64,000 nucleotides of DNA. Source: Novosphingobium sp. KA1 (GTDB lineage: Bacteria > Pseudomonadota > Alphaproteobacteria > Sphingomonadales > Sphingomonadaceae). The number at the start of each line of letters is the position of its first letter. Position 1 is the stretch's first letter. The translations under genes and the position numbers were made by a program. Shown here piece after piece: positions 7,920-16,940 of this stretch. The notes beneath the pieces were generated by a model. The model ran no database searches and was not told where the DNA came from. It worked only from the letters and a program-made list of their open reading frames with translations. The stretch lies in NCBI RefSeq assembly GCF_017309955.1, contig NZ_CP021248.1, forward strand, positions 992,001-1,056,000. The letters are read 5' to 3'.

Positions 7920-9490
7920 GCCATGGCCTCCTCGTCCCGCCGCTTGCGGGCGGGCATCGCGCGGGGCTTGTGGCGGGCCAGGGTCCAGCCGGTGAAGGCA
8001 AAACCGGCGGCCAGCGCCAGCATCATCAGGTCGAACACGGCGAAAGTCCGGTCACCCGCCAGCAGGCTGGGGATGACCCCGCGCGTGGTGGTCGCGGCAT
8101 TGACGAGCGGGATCGCCGCATAGAGGGCCGTAGCCGCGGCCAGTGTCTCCAGCCATGCGCGCCGTGCCGGGCGCAGGAACGCCCAGACCAGCGTGCCACC
8201 CCAGGCGATGAACAGGGCGTTGATTTCCCAGTCGGCATGGCCGGGCAGGGTGGTGGGCAGCAGACGGTTGGCCAGGAAATAGGCGGCGATGCCGATCGGT
8301 GCGCCGCTGATGAAGCCGATGTTGAGCCGCTCGACCAGGCGGAAGCCGAAATGCGGACGGGCCGGATCGGGCAACCTGGCTCGCCGTTTCACGCACCACA
8401 GGCACAGCCCGGTCGCGGCCATGGCGACGCCGCCGAGCCCGGAGAGGAAGTAGAGCCAGCGCAGGCCGTAACCCGCGAACCATCCGGTGTGCAGGTCCAC
8501 CATCACCCGGTGTGTCGCGGTCGCGCCGCCGGGATGGGACGGGGTGGACGGCAGCCGCGTTGCCGTCGCCGCGTCGAGATAGACGGAATCGGGCCGGCCT
8601 TCGCCCCATTGCGACCTTGCGGTGTAGAGCGTCGCCACGCCGGCCCTGTCGCCGGGGCTTGTGACCGAGATATAGGTCGGCAAGGCGCCGCCCCAATGCT
8701 GGCGGGCGGCGGCGATCATCCGGCCGATCGGGGCAACCGGCGCCGGCTCGCCGCTGGCCTCGCGCTCGGGGCCCTGCGGGAAGGTCGTGGCATAGAAGGC
8801 CTGCCGGTCCGGGAAGTTGGCGGAGATCGCCCAGGGCATCAGCGTGAACAGCAGGGTCGCCAGCCCCGTGTAGGTGATCATCAGGTGGAACGGCAGGGCC
8901 AGAACGGCGGCGGCGTTGTGCGCGTCGAGCCAGCTGCGCTGGCCCTTGCGCAGGCGCAGCATGAAGAAGTCGGTGAAGATCTTCTTGTGCGTCACCACGC
9001 CCGACAGGATCGCCACGAGCATCGCCAGCGCCGCCACGCAGACCAGATAGCGCGCCCACATGACCGACATGAAATGCAGGTCGAAGTGGAAGCGGTAGAG
9101 GAAAAAGCCGCCCCGGGTCTCGCGCACCGGGATCTCGGCGCCGGTCTCCGGATCGAGAGTGACGCGCGGGCCTTCGCGGCGGCCGTGGCCCCGGTCAGCC
9201 CCGGGCATCTGCCAGGATAGCTCCAGCCCGCTGCCGCCGCGCGCGGCGGGCAGCGAGACCGACCAGCTTTCCGCGCCTGCCGCGCGGGTCCGCAGCAGGG
9301 CATCGGCAGCGGCGAGGGCACGCGGGGTCACGCGGGTTTCGGCCGGCAGTTCGGGGCGCATCCAGGCATCGATCTCGTGCTGGAAAAACGCGGCGGTGCC
9401 GAACACGAAGATGACGTAGAGCACCCAGCCCGGCACCAGTCCGGCCCAGGTGTGCAGCCATGCCATCGACTGGCGCAGGCTCTGCTTCAT
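7916..9490 (-). CDS. PepSY-associated membrane protein, siderophore-linked (FoxB/PiuB type)
   Basis: 524 residues. Membrane helix 1 is near residues 15-38 (WAGLVPGWVLYVIFVFGTAAF), followed by a periplasmic PepSY region, helices near 155-180 and 205-230, a second PepSY-like segment and a cluster of C-terminal helices (about 365-505). Conserved histidines lie at the helix ends (WLHTW, HNAAAVLALPFHLM, HRVMVDLHTGW). PepSY-TM proteins of this kind take part in inner-membrane reduction or release of iron from ferric siderophores. It sits 38 bases downstream of the STN receptor and overlaps the DUF3325-like gene. Confidence 0.8.
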   Translation of the reverse strand: MKQSLRQSMAWLHTWAGLVPGWVLYVIFVFGTAAFFQHEIDAWMRPELPAETRVTPRALAAADALLRTRAAGAESWSVSLPAARGGSGLELSWQMPGADRGHGRREGPRVTLDPETGAEIPVRETRGGFFLYRFHFDLHFMSVMWARYLVCVAALAMLVAILSGVVTHKKIFTDFFMLRLRKGQRSWLDAHNAAAVLALPFHLMITYTGLATLLFTLMPWAISANFPDRQAFYATTFPQGPEREASGEPAPVAPIGRMIAAARQHWGGALPTYISVTSPGDRAGVATLYTARSQWGEGRPDSVYLDAATATRLPSTPSHPGGATATHRVMVDLHTGWFAGYGLRWLYFLSGLGGVAMAATGLCLWCVKRRARLPDPARPHFGFRLVERLNIGFISGAPIGIAAYFLANRLLPTTLPGHADWEINALFIAWGGTLVWAFLRPARRAWLETLAAATALYAAIPLVNAATTTRGVIPSLLAGDRTFAVFDLMMLALAAGFAFTGWTLARHKPRAMPARKRRDEEAMA

Positions 9491-9528
9491 GAGGCGCTCC
9501 TTGCGCGCCGTTGCGGGAACCGCATCGC

Positions 9529-12021
9529 TCAGAACCCGTACTTGACCGCGAAGGCCACGCTGCGCGGGCTGCCCAGCGAATAGGACGTTGCCCAGTAGTC
9601 GAGCCCGCCGAGGTTCGCGACGTTGAGGTCGAAACGGATCGGATGACCGTCGATCTCGGTCTTGTAGTGCATGCCGAGGTCGACGATCGTGTAGCCGTCC
9701 ATCTTCTGGAGATTGGCGCTGTCCTTGTACATCTTGCCGGCGTGATAGACGCCGCCGCTGACCGAGAAACCGTCGAGCCCGGGGATCTCGTAATCGGCAT
9801 AGACCTTGGCCAGCGTGTCGGCGACGCCGGTGGGCTTCTTGCCCAGCAGCGCGGCGGTGCTGGTCTTCGTCACCTTGAGGTCCATCACGGTGCCGCCCAG
9901 CATCACGTTGAGGCGCGGGGTGACATGGCCGGTGACGGTAAATTCGACGCCCTGGTGAACCTCGACGCCGTCCTGGGTGCGGGTGATCTTGCCGTTCACC
10001 GTCTCGTCGAAGGAATTGGCCTTCTCGATACGGTAGAGCGCACCGGTGATCATGAGCGCGTCGATGGGCGCATACTTGGCGCCGACTTCGTACTGTTTCG
10101 AGACGTAGGGCTTCATGATCTCGCCCGGGTTGTTGTAGAGCGTGGCATCGTCGGGGACCGTCGAGCCCTGTTCCAGCCCTTCCATGTAGGTCGCGTAAGT
10201 GGTCACGCGCGGCGCGGGCTTGAACACCAGCGAGATGGTGGGCGTATAGGCGCTTTTGTTGTAGCTCGACGTGCGCGTGCCGGTCGCGCCGAAGTTGCGG
10301 GCCTTCACGGTGCTGCGGTTGACGCCCACCATGGCGCTCAGCTGCTCGGTGAAGCGGATGTCGTCACCCAGGATCACGTTGGTGTTCCGCGACCGGCTGG
10401 ACGTGTAGAGCGCGCCCCAGGAATACGTGTTCAGCGTATCGGGCATGGCCCAGGTATTGAGGCCGTCGGGGTCGGTGAAGGCGGGCGAGAAGCCGGCGCT
10501 GACCGAGTTGGTGACATGGCGCTGCACCTGCAGTACGTCGCCCGAGGCGCCCAGCGTCAGGCGGTGGTGGATGCCCAGCGTCTCGAATTCGCTGTCGAGG
10601 TAGGCATAGGCGCCCTGCGCGGTGTTGTAGGACGGGGCGCTGCGCGAGGCCCAGCCCACTTTCCAGCCCACGTCCTCGAAATAGGCGGGATAGACGTTGA
10701 TCGATTCCTGCGCGTCCCGCTTGTAGAGATAGGCGGCGCGCAGGCTGAAGGTATCGTTGAGCTTCCACCTGGCATTGGTGCCGATGCGGTCGGTCTTGAC
10801 CTGGAGATAGGTCCAGTCCGGCGTCCAGGTCTTGCTGGAGTCCAGCGGTTCGATCCAGTGGTCGAGCGCGGCATAACTCGTATCGGCATAGGCGTAGAAA
10901 CGCGAATCGATGCCGTCGATCCGGTAGTAGGTATGCGCCGCTTCCACTTGCAGCAGCAGGTCCGGAGTCACGTTCCAGTCCACCGCGCCGCTGAACAGGC
11001 TGCGGGCGACGTTCTGGTTCTGCTTGGCCGTCTCGCCATCCTGATAGGACAGGTTCAGGCGGTAGGCGAACACCCCGTCGCGGTCGATCCTGCCGCCGAG
11101 GTCGGCATGGACAAAGAACTGCCGGTTGCCATAGTCGCCCACGGTGATGTCGCGCGTGGGGCTGTAGGTCGGCCGCTTGAGCACATAGTTGGTCACCCCG
11201 CCCGGATTGCCGACGCCGTACAGGAAGCCGGACAGGCCGTTCATGATCTCGACATTGGCGAGTTCCTCCATCGAGATACCGGTGAGCGTGGAGGACAGGC
11301 GCACGCCGTCCACCACGCCCTTCTGGGAATCGAAGCCGCGGATGGTGACGTAAGGCGTGCCGTAGACGGTCGATGGCGCGGAGTTCTGGACGACCGGGTT
11401 CATCTTGAACAGCTGGTCCATGTCGCCCGCGACGACACTCTCGATGAGGTCCTGCGAGAGCACGCTGATCGCATAGGGCGTGTCGATGACCAGCTTTTCG
11501 CCCCATGGGCCGGAGGCCGAGCGCGCGTCGATCGTGTCGGTCTGGCCCAGCACGACGATCGAGCCGTCCGGCCGCGCCTCGTCCGCGGCAGCGAAGCTCT
11601 CGTCCCCGCCGGACGGGACGGCGACGGCACTTTCCGCGCTGGCCGGGATAAGCAGCGTGTCGAGCGTCATCGCCCCGGTGGTGGCGCGGGCGATGGTCAC
11701 GGCGGCGGGGCCGTTCGTGCGAGCGACAAGGCCGGTGCCCGACAGCAGCCGGGCCAGTGCGTCGCGCCAGGGCAGGCGGGCGTTGAGGCCGGGCGAGCGG
11801 CGTCCCTGCGTCAAGGCGGCGTCATAGTTCAGTTGCAGCCCGCTCTGCTGCGCAAAGCTGTTCAGGGCATCGCTCAGCGATCCGGCGGGAATCGCATAGG
11901 CATTCACGTCCTGCGCGGCGGCATTGGCGGCAAACGCGGTCATGCCCCCTGCCAGGGTGGTGCCTGCCAGCAGCGCGGCGGCGAGCAGGCGCGCGCCGCC
12001 ATGGCCGATTTTCTTGTACAT
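9529..12021 (-). CDS. TonB-dependent siderophore receptor with STN signalling domain (FecA/FpvA type)
   Basis: 830 residues. A signal peptide (about 1-37, ending near AAAQD) is followed by an STN domain (about 38-110: YAIPAGSLSDALNSFAQQSGL), a linker, a plug domain (about 165-290, with VTIRGFDSQKG and LYGVGNPGG) and a barrel ending in AVKYGF, with the C-terminal Phe typical of porin-like proteins. The STN domain marks a transducer receptor that signals occupancy to a FecR protein, and fecR and an ECF sigma gene lie directly upstream. AGGGGG lies 8-9 bases before the ATG. An iron-box-like motif sits at 12066-12080 in the 119-base gap upstream. Confidence 0.9.
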   Translation of the reverse strand: MYKKIGHGGARLLAAALLAGTTLAGGMTAFAANAAAQDVNAYAIPAGSLSDALNSFAQQSGLQLNYDAALTQGRRSPGLNARLPWRDALARLLSGTGLVARTNGPAAVTIARATTGAMTLDTLLIPASAESAVAVPSGGDESFAAADEARPDGSIVVLGQTDTIDARSASGPWGEKLVIDTPYAISVLSQDLIESVVAGDMDQLFKMNPVVQNSAPSTVYGTPYVTIRGFDSQKGVVDGVRLSSTLTGISMEELANVEIMNGLSGFLYGVGNPGGVTNYVLKRPTYSPTRDITVGDYGNRQFFVHADLGGRIDRDGVFAYRLNLSYQDGETAKQNQNVARSLFSGAVDWNVTPDLLLQVEAAHTYYRIDGIDSRFYAYADTSYAALDHWIEPLDSSKTWTPDWTYLQVKTDRIGTNARWKLNDTFSLRAAYLYKRDAQESINVYPAYFEDVGWKVGWASRSAPSYNTAQGAYAYLDSEFETLGIHHRLTLGASGDVLQVQRHVTNSVSAGFSPAFTDPDGLNTWAMPDTLNTYSWGALYTSSRSRNTNVILGDDIRFTEQLSAMVGVNRSTVKARNFGATGTRTSSYNKSAYTPTISLVFKPAPRVTTYATYMEGLEQGSTVPDDATLYNNPGEIMKPYVSKQYEVGAKYAPIDALMITGALYRIEKANSFDETVNGKITRTQDGVEVHQGVEFTVTGHVTPRLNVMLGGTVMDLKVTKTSTAALLGKKPTGVADTLAKVYADYEIPGLDGFSVSGGVYHAGKMYKDSANLQKMDGYTIVDLGMHYKTEIDGHPIRFDLNVANLGGLDYWATSYSLGSPRSVAFAVKYGF

Positions 12022-12065
12022 TGGATTGACCCCCTGATGTTCACGAGGCGGCGCAATCACGATGT

Positions 12066-12080
12066 TGCGACGCATTCTCA
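12066..12080. promoter_or_regulatory. Iron-box-like inverted repeat, site A
   Basis: TGCGA-CGCAT-TCTCA lies 45-59 bases upstream of the STN receptor ATG. Read on the minus strand it is TTGAGAATGCGTCGCAA, close to Fur-box-like elements in front of fec-type receptors. The same TGnnA-N5-TnnCA architecture recurs at 16594, 61734 and 61954. Confidence 0.5.
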
Positions 12081-12140
12081 ATAATGAAGACGGGGCGGGT
12101 CCGGAAAAGACGACCATGGGCGGAAAATAAATTTTGCACA

Positions 12141-13097
12141 TCAGCGGTGCAGCACGATCAGTCGATCCGAAAGCCGGAAGGACCTGAGCTTCAGGCTGCG
12201 TTCGATGCTGTCCACGGCGGCGAGCGGGTGGTCGAGGTCGTAGACCCCGCTGACCTTCAGCTGGGCCGCTGCGCCGACGACCGACAGATAGCCATGGCGG
12301 TGGCGGGCAATCTCGGCAACGACCTCGCCGAGGGGCCGGTTCACCGCGACGAGGCGGCCCAGGGTCCAGGCCGTGGCGCCGTTGCCGGCTGCCTCGACGG
12401 GCCCTAGTGCCTGCGCGCCGAAATCGACCCGCTGGCCTTCGTCGACAACTCCGGATCGTCCTCCCGCGCGGACCCGGACCCGGTGCTGGGTCACCACGAG
12501 TTCGGCGCTCCCGTCCCGTTCGCGCACGGCGAAGGCGGTTCCCAGAGCGGTGGCGCTGCCTCCCGCCGCCTCGACCGTGAAGGGGTGGCGGCGGTCCGGC
12601 GCGACCTCGAAGAAGGCGCTGCCTTCGAGCAGGGTAACCGTGCGTGCGTTGCCGGAAAAGTCGTGCGCGATGGCCGAACTGCTGCCCAGCGTCACGCGCG
12701 AGCCGTCTTCCAGCGTCACCACGCGGCGTTCGCCGACCCCGGTGGCGAAGTCCGCGCGCAAACGGGCCGGCCAGTCGCCGAGCGCGCCGAAGGCCGCCAG
12801 CACGATGGATGCGGCGACGGCCGCACCGGTCCAGCGCCTTGTTCCTGCGGCACGCGGGGCGGTCGGGACGCGGGGGCGATGGGGCATGGTCCGGCGCACG
12901 GCGGGCAGCGGCGCCAGTGATGGGGCCGGTTCGGCGTCCATCAACCCCCACAGCGCGGCCAGCTGTTCGAAGGCGCGGCGATGGGCGGGCTCGGCCAGCC
13001 AGTCCTGGAAGGCCCGTTCATCCTCGGCAGGCAAAGGTCCCGCGTCCCGGCGCACGATCCAGTCGGCGGCGGTTTCGGCGATGGCGGCGGGAATCAT
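12141..13097 (-). CDS. FecR-family anti-sigma/signal transducer
   Basis: 318 residues. An N-terminal DUF4880-type cytosolic segment (WIVRRDAGPLPAEDERAFQDWL), a membrane helix around 90-108 (WTGAAVAASIVLAAFGALG), a central FecR domain (GERRVVTLEDGSRVTLGSSS) and a C-terminal DUF4974-like STN-interacting domain appear in the expected order. It should sense ligand-loaded receptor through the STN domain and control the ECF sigma factor. The ATG overlaps the sigma factor stop by 4 bases (13094-13097), so the pair is co-translated. Confidence 0.88.
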   Translation of the reverse strand: MIPAAIAETAADWIVRRDAGPLPAEDERAFQDWLAEPAHRRAFEQLAALWGLMDAEPAPSLAPLPAVRRTMPHRPRVPTAPRAAGTRRWTGAAVAASIVLAAFGALGDWPARLRADFATGVGERRVVTLEDGSRVTLGSSSAIAHDFSGNARTVTLLEGSAFFEVAPDRRHPFTVEAAGGSATALGTAFAVRERDGSAELVVTQHRVRVRAGGRSGVVDEGQRVDFGAQALGPVEAAGNGATAWTLGRLVAVNRPLGEVVAEIARHRHGYLSVVGAAAQLKVSGVYDLDHPLAAVDSIERSLKLRSFRLSDRLIVLHR

Positions 13098-13603
13098 GCT
13101 TCCTCCTCGATTTCGCCGAGGCGGCTGGCCAGCGTCAGCAGGGCGATGCGCAGCTGCTTTTCGACCGCGCCCCGGGTGATGCCGAGGCGATCGGCGATGT
13201 CGGCCTGGTCGAGCCCGTCGAACTTGCGCAAGGTGAACACCTCCCGGCATCGCGGCGGCAGGTCCGCGACGAGGCCGCGCACCATGCGCAGCCGGTCCGC
13301 GGCAAGGACGCGGCGTTCGGCGTCGGGGCTGTCATCGGCTACGGCGATGCCGGCTTCCTCGCCGGCCAGCCAGGGGCGCCACTTGCCGCTCTCCCGCGCC
13401 CGGTCGTTGACCAGATTGCGGGCGACCCGGCAGAGGAAGGCGCGGGGGTTCTCGACCCGGCCCGATCGCAGTGCGGGGATCGCCCGCGCCCAGGTCTCCT
13501 GCACGATGTCGGCGGCGACCGGAGCCGAATCCACCAGCGAGCGCACGTAGGCGGAAAGGGCGGCCTGATGGCAACCGACGATGGCCGTGTCGCCCCCGCT
13601 CAT
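13094..13603 (-). CDS. ECF sigma factor, FecI-like
   Basis: 169 residues. Region 2 (DIVQETWARAIPALRSGRV, then PRAFLCRVARNLVNDRAR) and region 4 (LPPRCREVFTLRKFDGLDQ, then ADIADRLGITRGAVEKQL) are both complete, with no C-terminal extension. Paired with fecR and the STN receptor, it should direct transcription of the iron uptake operon in response to substrate. Its GTG/ATG junction overlaps the upstream TonB-like gene by 4 bases, so the sigma factor is translated together with a TonB-like protein, which is an uncommon gene order. Confidence 0.88.
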   Translation of the reverse strand: MSGGDTAIVGCHQAALSAYVRSLVDSAPVAADIVQETWARAIPALRSGRVENPRAFLCRVARNLVNDRARESGKWRPWLAGEEAGIAVADDSPDAERRVLAADRLRMVRGLVADLPPRCREVFTLRKFDGLDQADIADRLGITRGAVEKQLRIALLTLASRLGEIEEEA

Positions 13604-14289
13604 GGCTCGACCTGCCCATCGTCGATCAGGAAGGCGAGGGGCAGGGTCACCGCCAGTTCGTCCGGCAACCCGGCCGGGATCGGCGGGAACGGCGCGGCGC
13701 GCGAGACGATGTCCAGCGCCGCCTGGTCAAGCGCGGCATGACCGGTGCCGGAGACGATGGCCGCGCCGAGCAGGCGTCCTTCGCGGTCGATACGGAACAG
13801 CAGCGAGCCTGTCCCCTGTGCCTGCTGGCGCAGCGCCGCCGCCGGATAGCGCCGCTGGCCTTCCAGCCGCGCCATCAGGGCGCGGCGATAGGACAGGGCA
13901 AGGTCGGGCAGACCGTCCGCCATGCCGCCGCTTGCCGCAGGGGCGGGCTGCTCGCCGGCCGGGGGGCGGATCAGTGCCGCGGTGTGCGCGGGCAGGGGCA
14001 GGGCCATAGCGGCTGGCGGCGCGCCCGGAACTTGCCGCGGGCGCGCCGCAGGGGCCCTGGGCTGCCTTCGGGCGGGATCGGGGGCGTGCACATCGAAGGT
14101 CACCAAGGTGGGCGGCGCCGGGTGATCGGCCCCGCCTGCTTGCAGCCAGCCGAACGCGAGCGCGGCCACCGCGACCGCTGCCACGTGGACCCCGGCGGTG
14201 ACGGCAAGAGCCATGGCGCGCACCGACGCGCCGTTCCCGCCTTGTCGGGGCGGACGGCGCAGCCGGTACGGGAGGTGCGGCGCAGGCAT
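13600..14289 (-). CDS. TonB-family energy transducer protein
   Basis: 229 residues. A basic cytosolic N-terminus and one membrane helix (about 28-50, LAVTAGVHVAAVAVAALAFGW with a conserved-type His) are followed by a proline/alanine/arginine-rich periplasmic linker (about 60-125) and a C-terminal TonB domain (YPAAALRQQAQGTGSLLFRID, later AALDIVSRAAPFPPIP). It should transmit proton-motive force to the TonB receptors of this locus. It is the first gene of the tonB-fecI-fecR chain and lies 30 bases downstream of another siderophore receptor gene. Confidence 0.85.
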   Translation of the reverse strand: MPAPHLPYRLRRPPRQGGNGASVRAMALAVTAGVHVAAVAVAALAFGWLQAGGADHPAPPTLVTFDVHAPDPARRQPRAPAARPRQVPGAPPAAMALPLPAHTAALIRPPAGEQPAPAASGGMADGLPDLALSYRRALMARLEGQRRYPAAALRQQAQGTGSLLFRIDREGRLLGAAIVSGTGHAALDQAALDIVSRAAPFPPIPAGLPDELAVTLPLAFLIDDGQVEP

Positions 14290-14319
14290 TGCGCGATGTG
14301 CCGGCCTACCCGCCGGGCG

Positions 14320-16533
14320 TCACAGCGTGCCGCGCAGCGTCAGCGTGGCCGCGCGCGGTGTCGCATAGCGCGAACTGCCGATGTAGAGGCCCGAATAGTA
14401 CTTCTTGTCGAAGACGTTATCCACGTGGGCGGTCACCGAGAAGCGCTCCGAGATGCGGTAGCTTGCCAGCAGGTCCAGCGTGGCGAGGCTGCCCTGCGTG
14501 TAGATTTCGCCGTTGGGGCCGGTGCCGTCCGCCGTCGTCTTGCCCTGCCACTTGAGATTGCCGCCCACCATCAGCGCCTCGAGCGCGCCGGGCAGCCGGT
14601 AGGCGGTGAACATCTTGAAGGTGTTCTTGGGGATCTGCGGGAGCTGGCGAACCCCGTCGCGGTCCTCGGCACGGGCATTGGCGAAGCCGCCGGCGACGCG
14701 CCAGCCGGGCAGGATCTCGCCGTTGACCTCGAGTTCGAAGCCGGACGATTTCATGCCGGATACCGCGTGATAGGCCGAACTGCCGTCGGGCGCGAAGATG
14801 CCCGGTCCGTCCGCCAGCGCGTAGTTGTCCTGCTTCATGCGGAATAGGGCGGCGCTGGCGCTCAGCCTGCCGTCCAGCAAGTCGGCCTTGAGGCCTGCCT
14901 CATAGGTATTGCCTTCCAGCGGCGCGATCATGTCGCCGTCGACGGTGCGCTGGGTCTGCGGTTCGAACACGCTGGCATAGCTGACATAGGCCGACACGGT
15001 GCGGGTGAGGTCCAGGACAAGCCCGCCGTAAGGCGTCAGCACCGCCTTTTCGTTTGATCCCGGCGTCCAGCTGCGGGGGCCGGACGTATCCTGCGTGTAG
15101 CTGTCCTGCCGCCACCAGGTGAGGCGCCCGCCCACGATGACCGAAAGCGGTGAGATCGGCTTCAGCCGCGCGACGCCCGAGGCGGCGGTGGTCCTTACGC
15201 GGTTGCCCGCGTAGCCGCCGCTGGGCGAAAGGTCGGGCCGGGCCGTCTCGCCGGTCGCGAAGAATTCGAAGGCGTTGACCGACTTCATGTAGTCGCCGCC
15301 TGACCACCAGCCGGGATAGGGCGTCTGGTCGTCGTCGAACTGCGCATGGCTCAGCGTCAGCGCGACGTGCTGTTCCTGGCCGAGCGCCTCGAAGCTGCCG
15401 CGCAGGTTCGCGTAGACGGCGTTGAGGGTGAGGTCGGAGGCCCAGCGGGTGGAATAGAGCGTGCCGCCAAGTCCGGTGTCCTTGTCGATGGCCCGGCCGA
15501 AGAAGTAGCCGATGGTCTCGTCATAGGAGCCGGCCTTGTGTTCGGCGTCGATCCGCAGCTGCCAGTTCTTGTCGAAATCGTGGGTGAGCGAGGCGAAGAG
15601 GTTGACGCTCTTGCGGTTGAAGTCGGACCATTCGGCGCCGCCGTTGGTCGAACGCGCGAAGTCGGTCGTCGTGCCGTCGGTGTAGAACAGCGGCACGCCC
15701 CCGCGCGAGGCACCGGTGTTGGTGAAGTTCTGGTACTCGATACCGGCGGTCAGCAGCGTGGTGGGCGTGAGGTCCGCCTCGACGACGCCGTAAAGCGCCT
15801 GGCGCTTGGCATGTTCCCGGTCGATGAAGGTCTTGTTGTCCTGCCAGGCCCCGGCAACGCGGGCACGGATGCGCCCGTCAGCGGTCACCTTGCCGCCCAC
15901 GTCGCCTTCGATGCGGACCATGTCCCAGGACCCGACGGTTGCGGCGGCGCTGGCGCTGAAGTCGGCCGCGGCGCGCTTGCGGACCATGTTGATCGCGGCG
16001 GAGGGCTGGCCGGTGCCGGTCATCATGCCCGCCGAACCGCGGATCACCTCGATCCGGTCGTAGGCGATCATGTCGGCGGTATCTTCGGTGAAGCCGTAGA
16101 GGTTGGTCGGGCGGGCAACCCCGTCGACAAGGTAGTTCTGCACGGCAAAACCGCGGGCGGTATAATTGGTGCCGTCGGTGCCGAGCGCGCTCGAGCGGTT
16201 GGATTGCACGCCGACGATCTGCTCCATCACCGCCGAGATGTCGTAAAGGCCCTGCTCCTCCATCCGCAGGCTGTCGACGACGGTGACCGATTGCGGGGTT
16301 TCGCGCGAGGAGAGGCTGAGGCCGGTGGTTTCGGTCTCGCCGGTGACCACGATCGTATCGTTTTCCGGATCGGCCGGTGCGGTTTCGGCCGGTGCGGTTT
16401 CGCCCGCTGATGTTTCGGCAGCCAAGGTTTCGGGCGCCAAGGTTTCTGCCTGGGCGGAGGCGACGTCCATCGCCGCGAATGCCAATGCGGATGCGACGCA
16501 ATAGCGAATAGAATGCGTGGTGATGCGGATCAT
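14320..16533 (-). CDS. TonB-dependent siderophore receptor (FhuE/coprogen-type)
   Basis: 737 residues. A signal peptide (about 1-30, ending at ASAQA) is followed by a repetitive Glu/Thr/Ala/Pro stretch (ETLAPETLAAETSAGETAPA), then TonB-box-like DTIVVTG, a plug with TPQSVTVVDSLRMEEQGLYD and VIRGSAGMMTGTGQPSAAIN, and a barrel ending TLRGTL. These plug motifs are characteristic of ferric siderophore receptors of the coprogen/pyoverdine group. The start was chosen for the AGGGGG site 7 bases before the ATG; an upstream in-frame ATG at 16590 lacks one. An iron-box-like motif lies at 16594-16608. Confidence 0.88.
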   Translation of the reverse strand: MIRITTHSIRYCVASALAFAAMDVASAQAETLAPETLAAETSAGETAPAETAPADPENDTIVVTGETETTGLSLSSRETPQSVTVVDSLRMEEQGLYDISAVMEQIVGVQSNRSSALGTDGTNYTARGFAVQNYLVDGVARPTNLYGFTEDTADMIAYDRIEVIRGSAGMMTGTGQPSAAINMVRKRAAADFSASAAATVGSWDMVRIEGDVGGKVTADGRIRARVAGAWQDNKTFIDREHAKRQALYGVVEADLTPTTLLTAGIEYQNFTNTGASRGGVPLFYTDGTTTDFARSTNGGAEWSDFNRKSVNLFASLTHDFDKNWQLRIDAEHKAGSYDETIGYFFGRAIDKDTGLGGTLYSTRWASDLTLNAVYANLRGSFEALGQEQHVALTLSHAQFDDDQTPYPGWWSGGDYMKSVNAFEFFATGETARPDLSPSGGYAGNRVRTTAASGVARLKPISPLSVIVGGRLTWWRQDSYTQDTSGPRSWTPGSNEKAVLTPYGGLVLDLTRTVSAYVSYASVFEPQTQRTVDGDMIAPLEGNTYEAGLKADLLDGRLSASAALFRMKQDNYALADGPGIFAPDGSSAYHAVSGMKSSGFELEVNGEILPGWRVAGGFANARAEDRDGVRQLPQIPKNTFKMFTAYRLPGALEALMVGGNLKWQGKTTADGTGPNGEIYTQGSLATLDLLASYRISERFSVTAHVDNVFDKKYYSGLYIGSSRYATPRAATLTLRGTL

Positions 16534-16593
16534 TCGATGCCCCCTGTTCCCCCCGCCGGCCCTCCCGGCGTCGTTATGCGGGCGGGTCATTAA

Positions 16594-16608
16594 TGCGAAT
16601 AAGTCGCA
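16594..16608. promoter_or_regulatory. Iron-box-like inverted repeat, site B
   Basis: TGCGA-ATAAG-TCGCA is a perfect 5-base inverted repeat with a 5-base spacer, within AATGCGAATAAGTCGCAAT. A third half-like TCGCAAT follows at 16609-16615. It lies 61-75 bases upstream of the siderophore receptor at 14320-16533. Confidence 0.55.
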
Positions 16609-16772
16609 ATCGCAATACTTACGGTGAAATTTAAGTGCTTGATATGGCGCAGTGGGAATCGCGTCCGTGAGGTCTGCCGGTGATCCCGCGCACGCGTAAT
16701 GCGTCGTTGCGGCAAGACCCTCTGCCAGTCGGGTGAAGCGATGAGCGGGAACGCCGGGCCCTAAAAGCTTGG

Positions 16773-16831
16773 GTGAATATTTCGAAGGATGTCGTCCCTT
16801 TGCAGTGGGCAGGTTCCTGTGAATATTTCGA
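16773..16831. repeat. Two copies of a 13-base direct repeat
   Basis: GTGAATATTTCGA occurs at 16773-16785 and 16819-16831, 46 bases apart (between four and five helical turns), upstream of the receptor gene at 16941. This arrangement would suit tandem activator sites on one DNA face. Confidence 0.6.
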
Positions 16832-16851
16832 TGTTATGATGCAACATTACA
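16832..16851. promoter_or_regulatory. Imperfect inverted repeat before receptor gene
   Basis: TGTTAT-N8-ATTACA has arms with one mismatch and abuts the second copy of the 13-base direct repeat, about 90 bases upstream of the ATG at 16941. It is a possible operator; the regulator is unknown. Confidence 0.35.
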
Positions 16852-16940
16852 TTGACCAAGCCTCCCGGCCCTGACACAAGCCCGCCCGATCCCGGCGCCG
16901 GTGCGCCGCTTTTGCCGGGCAAATTCTCGAGGGGGGCTGC

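Larger units (their letters stand above)
16534..16940. other. Divergent promoter region between two siderophore receptors
   Basis: This is a 407-base region without a supportable gene. It contains the iron-box-like site B (16594-16608) on the left-hand side, a 13-base direct repeat (16773-16785 and 16819-16831) and an imperfect inverted repeat (16832-16851) on the right-hand side. The right part is AT-richer than the surrounding coding DNA, as expected for promoters. Confidence 0.6.

Noticed and set aside
9511..12084. 857-codon plus-strand frame opposite the STN siderophore receptor
   Set aside because: It is an antisense shadow of a gene with complete signal peptide, STN, plug and barrel features; its composition (Val/Gly/Ala/Arg/His) is that of a reverse-complement frame.
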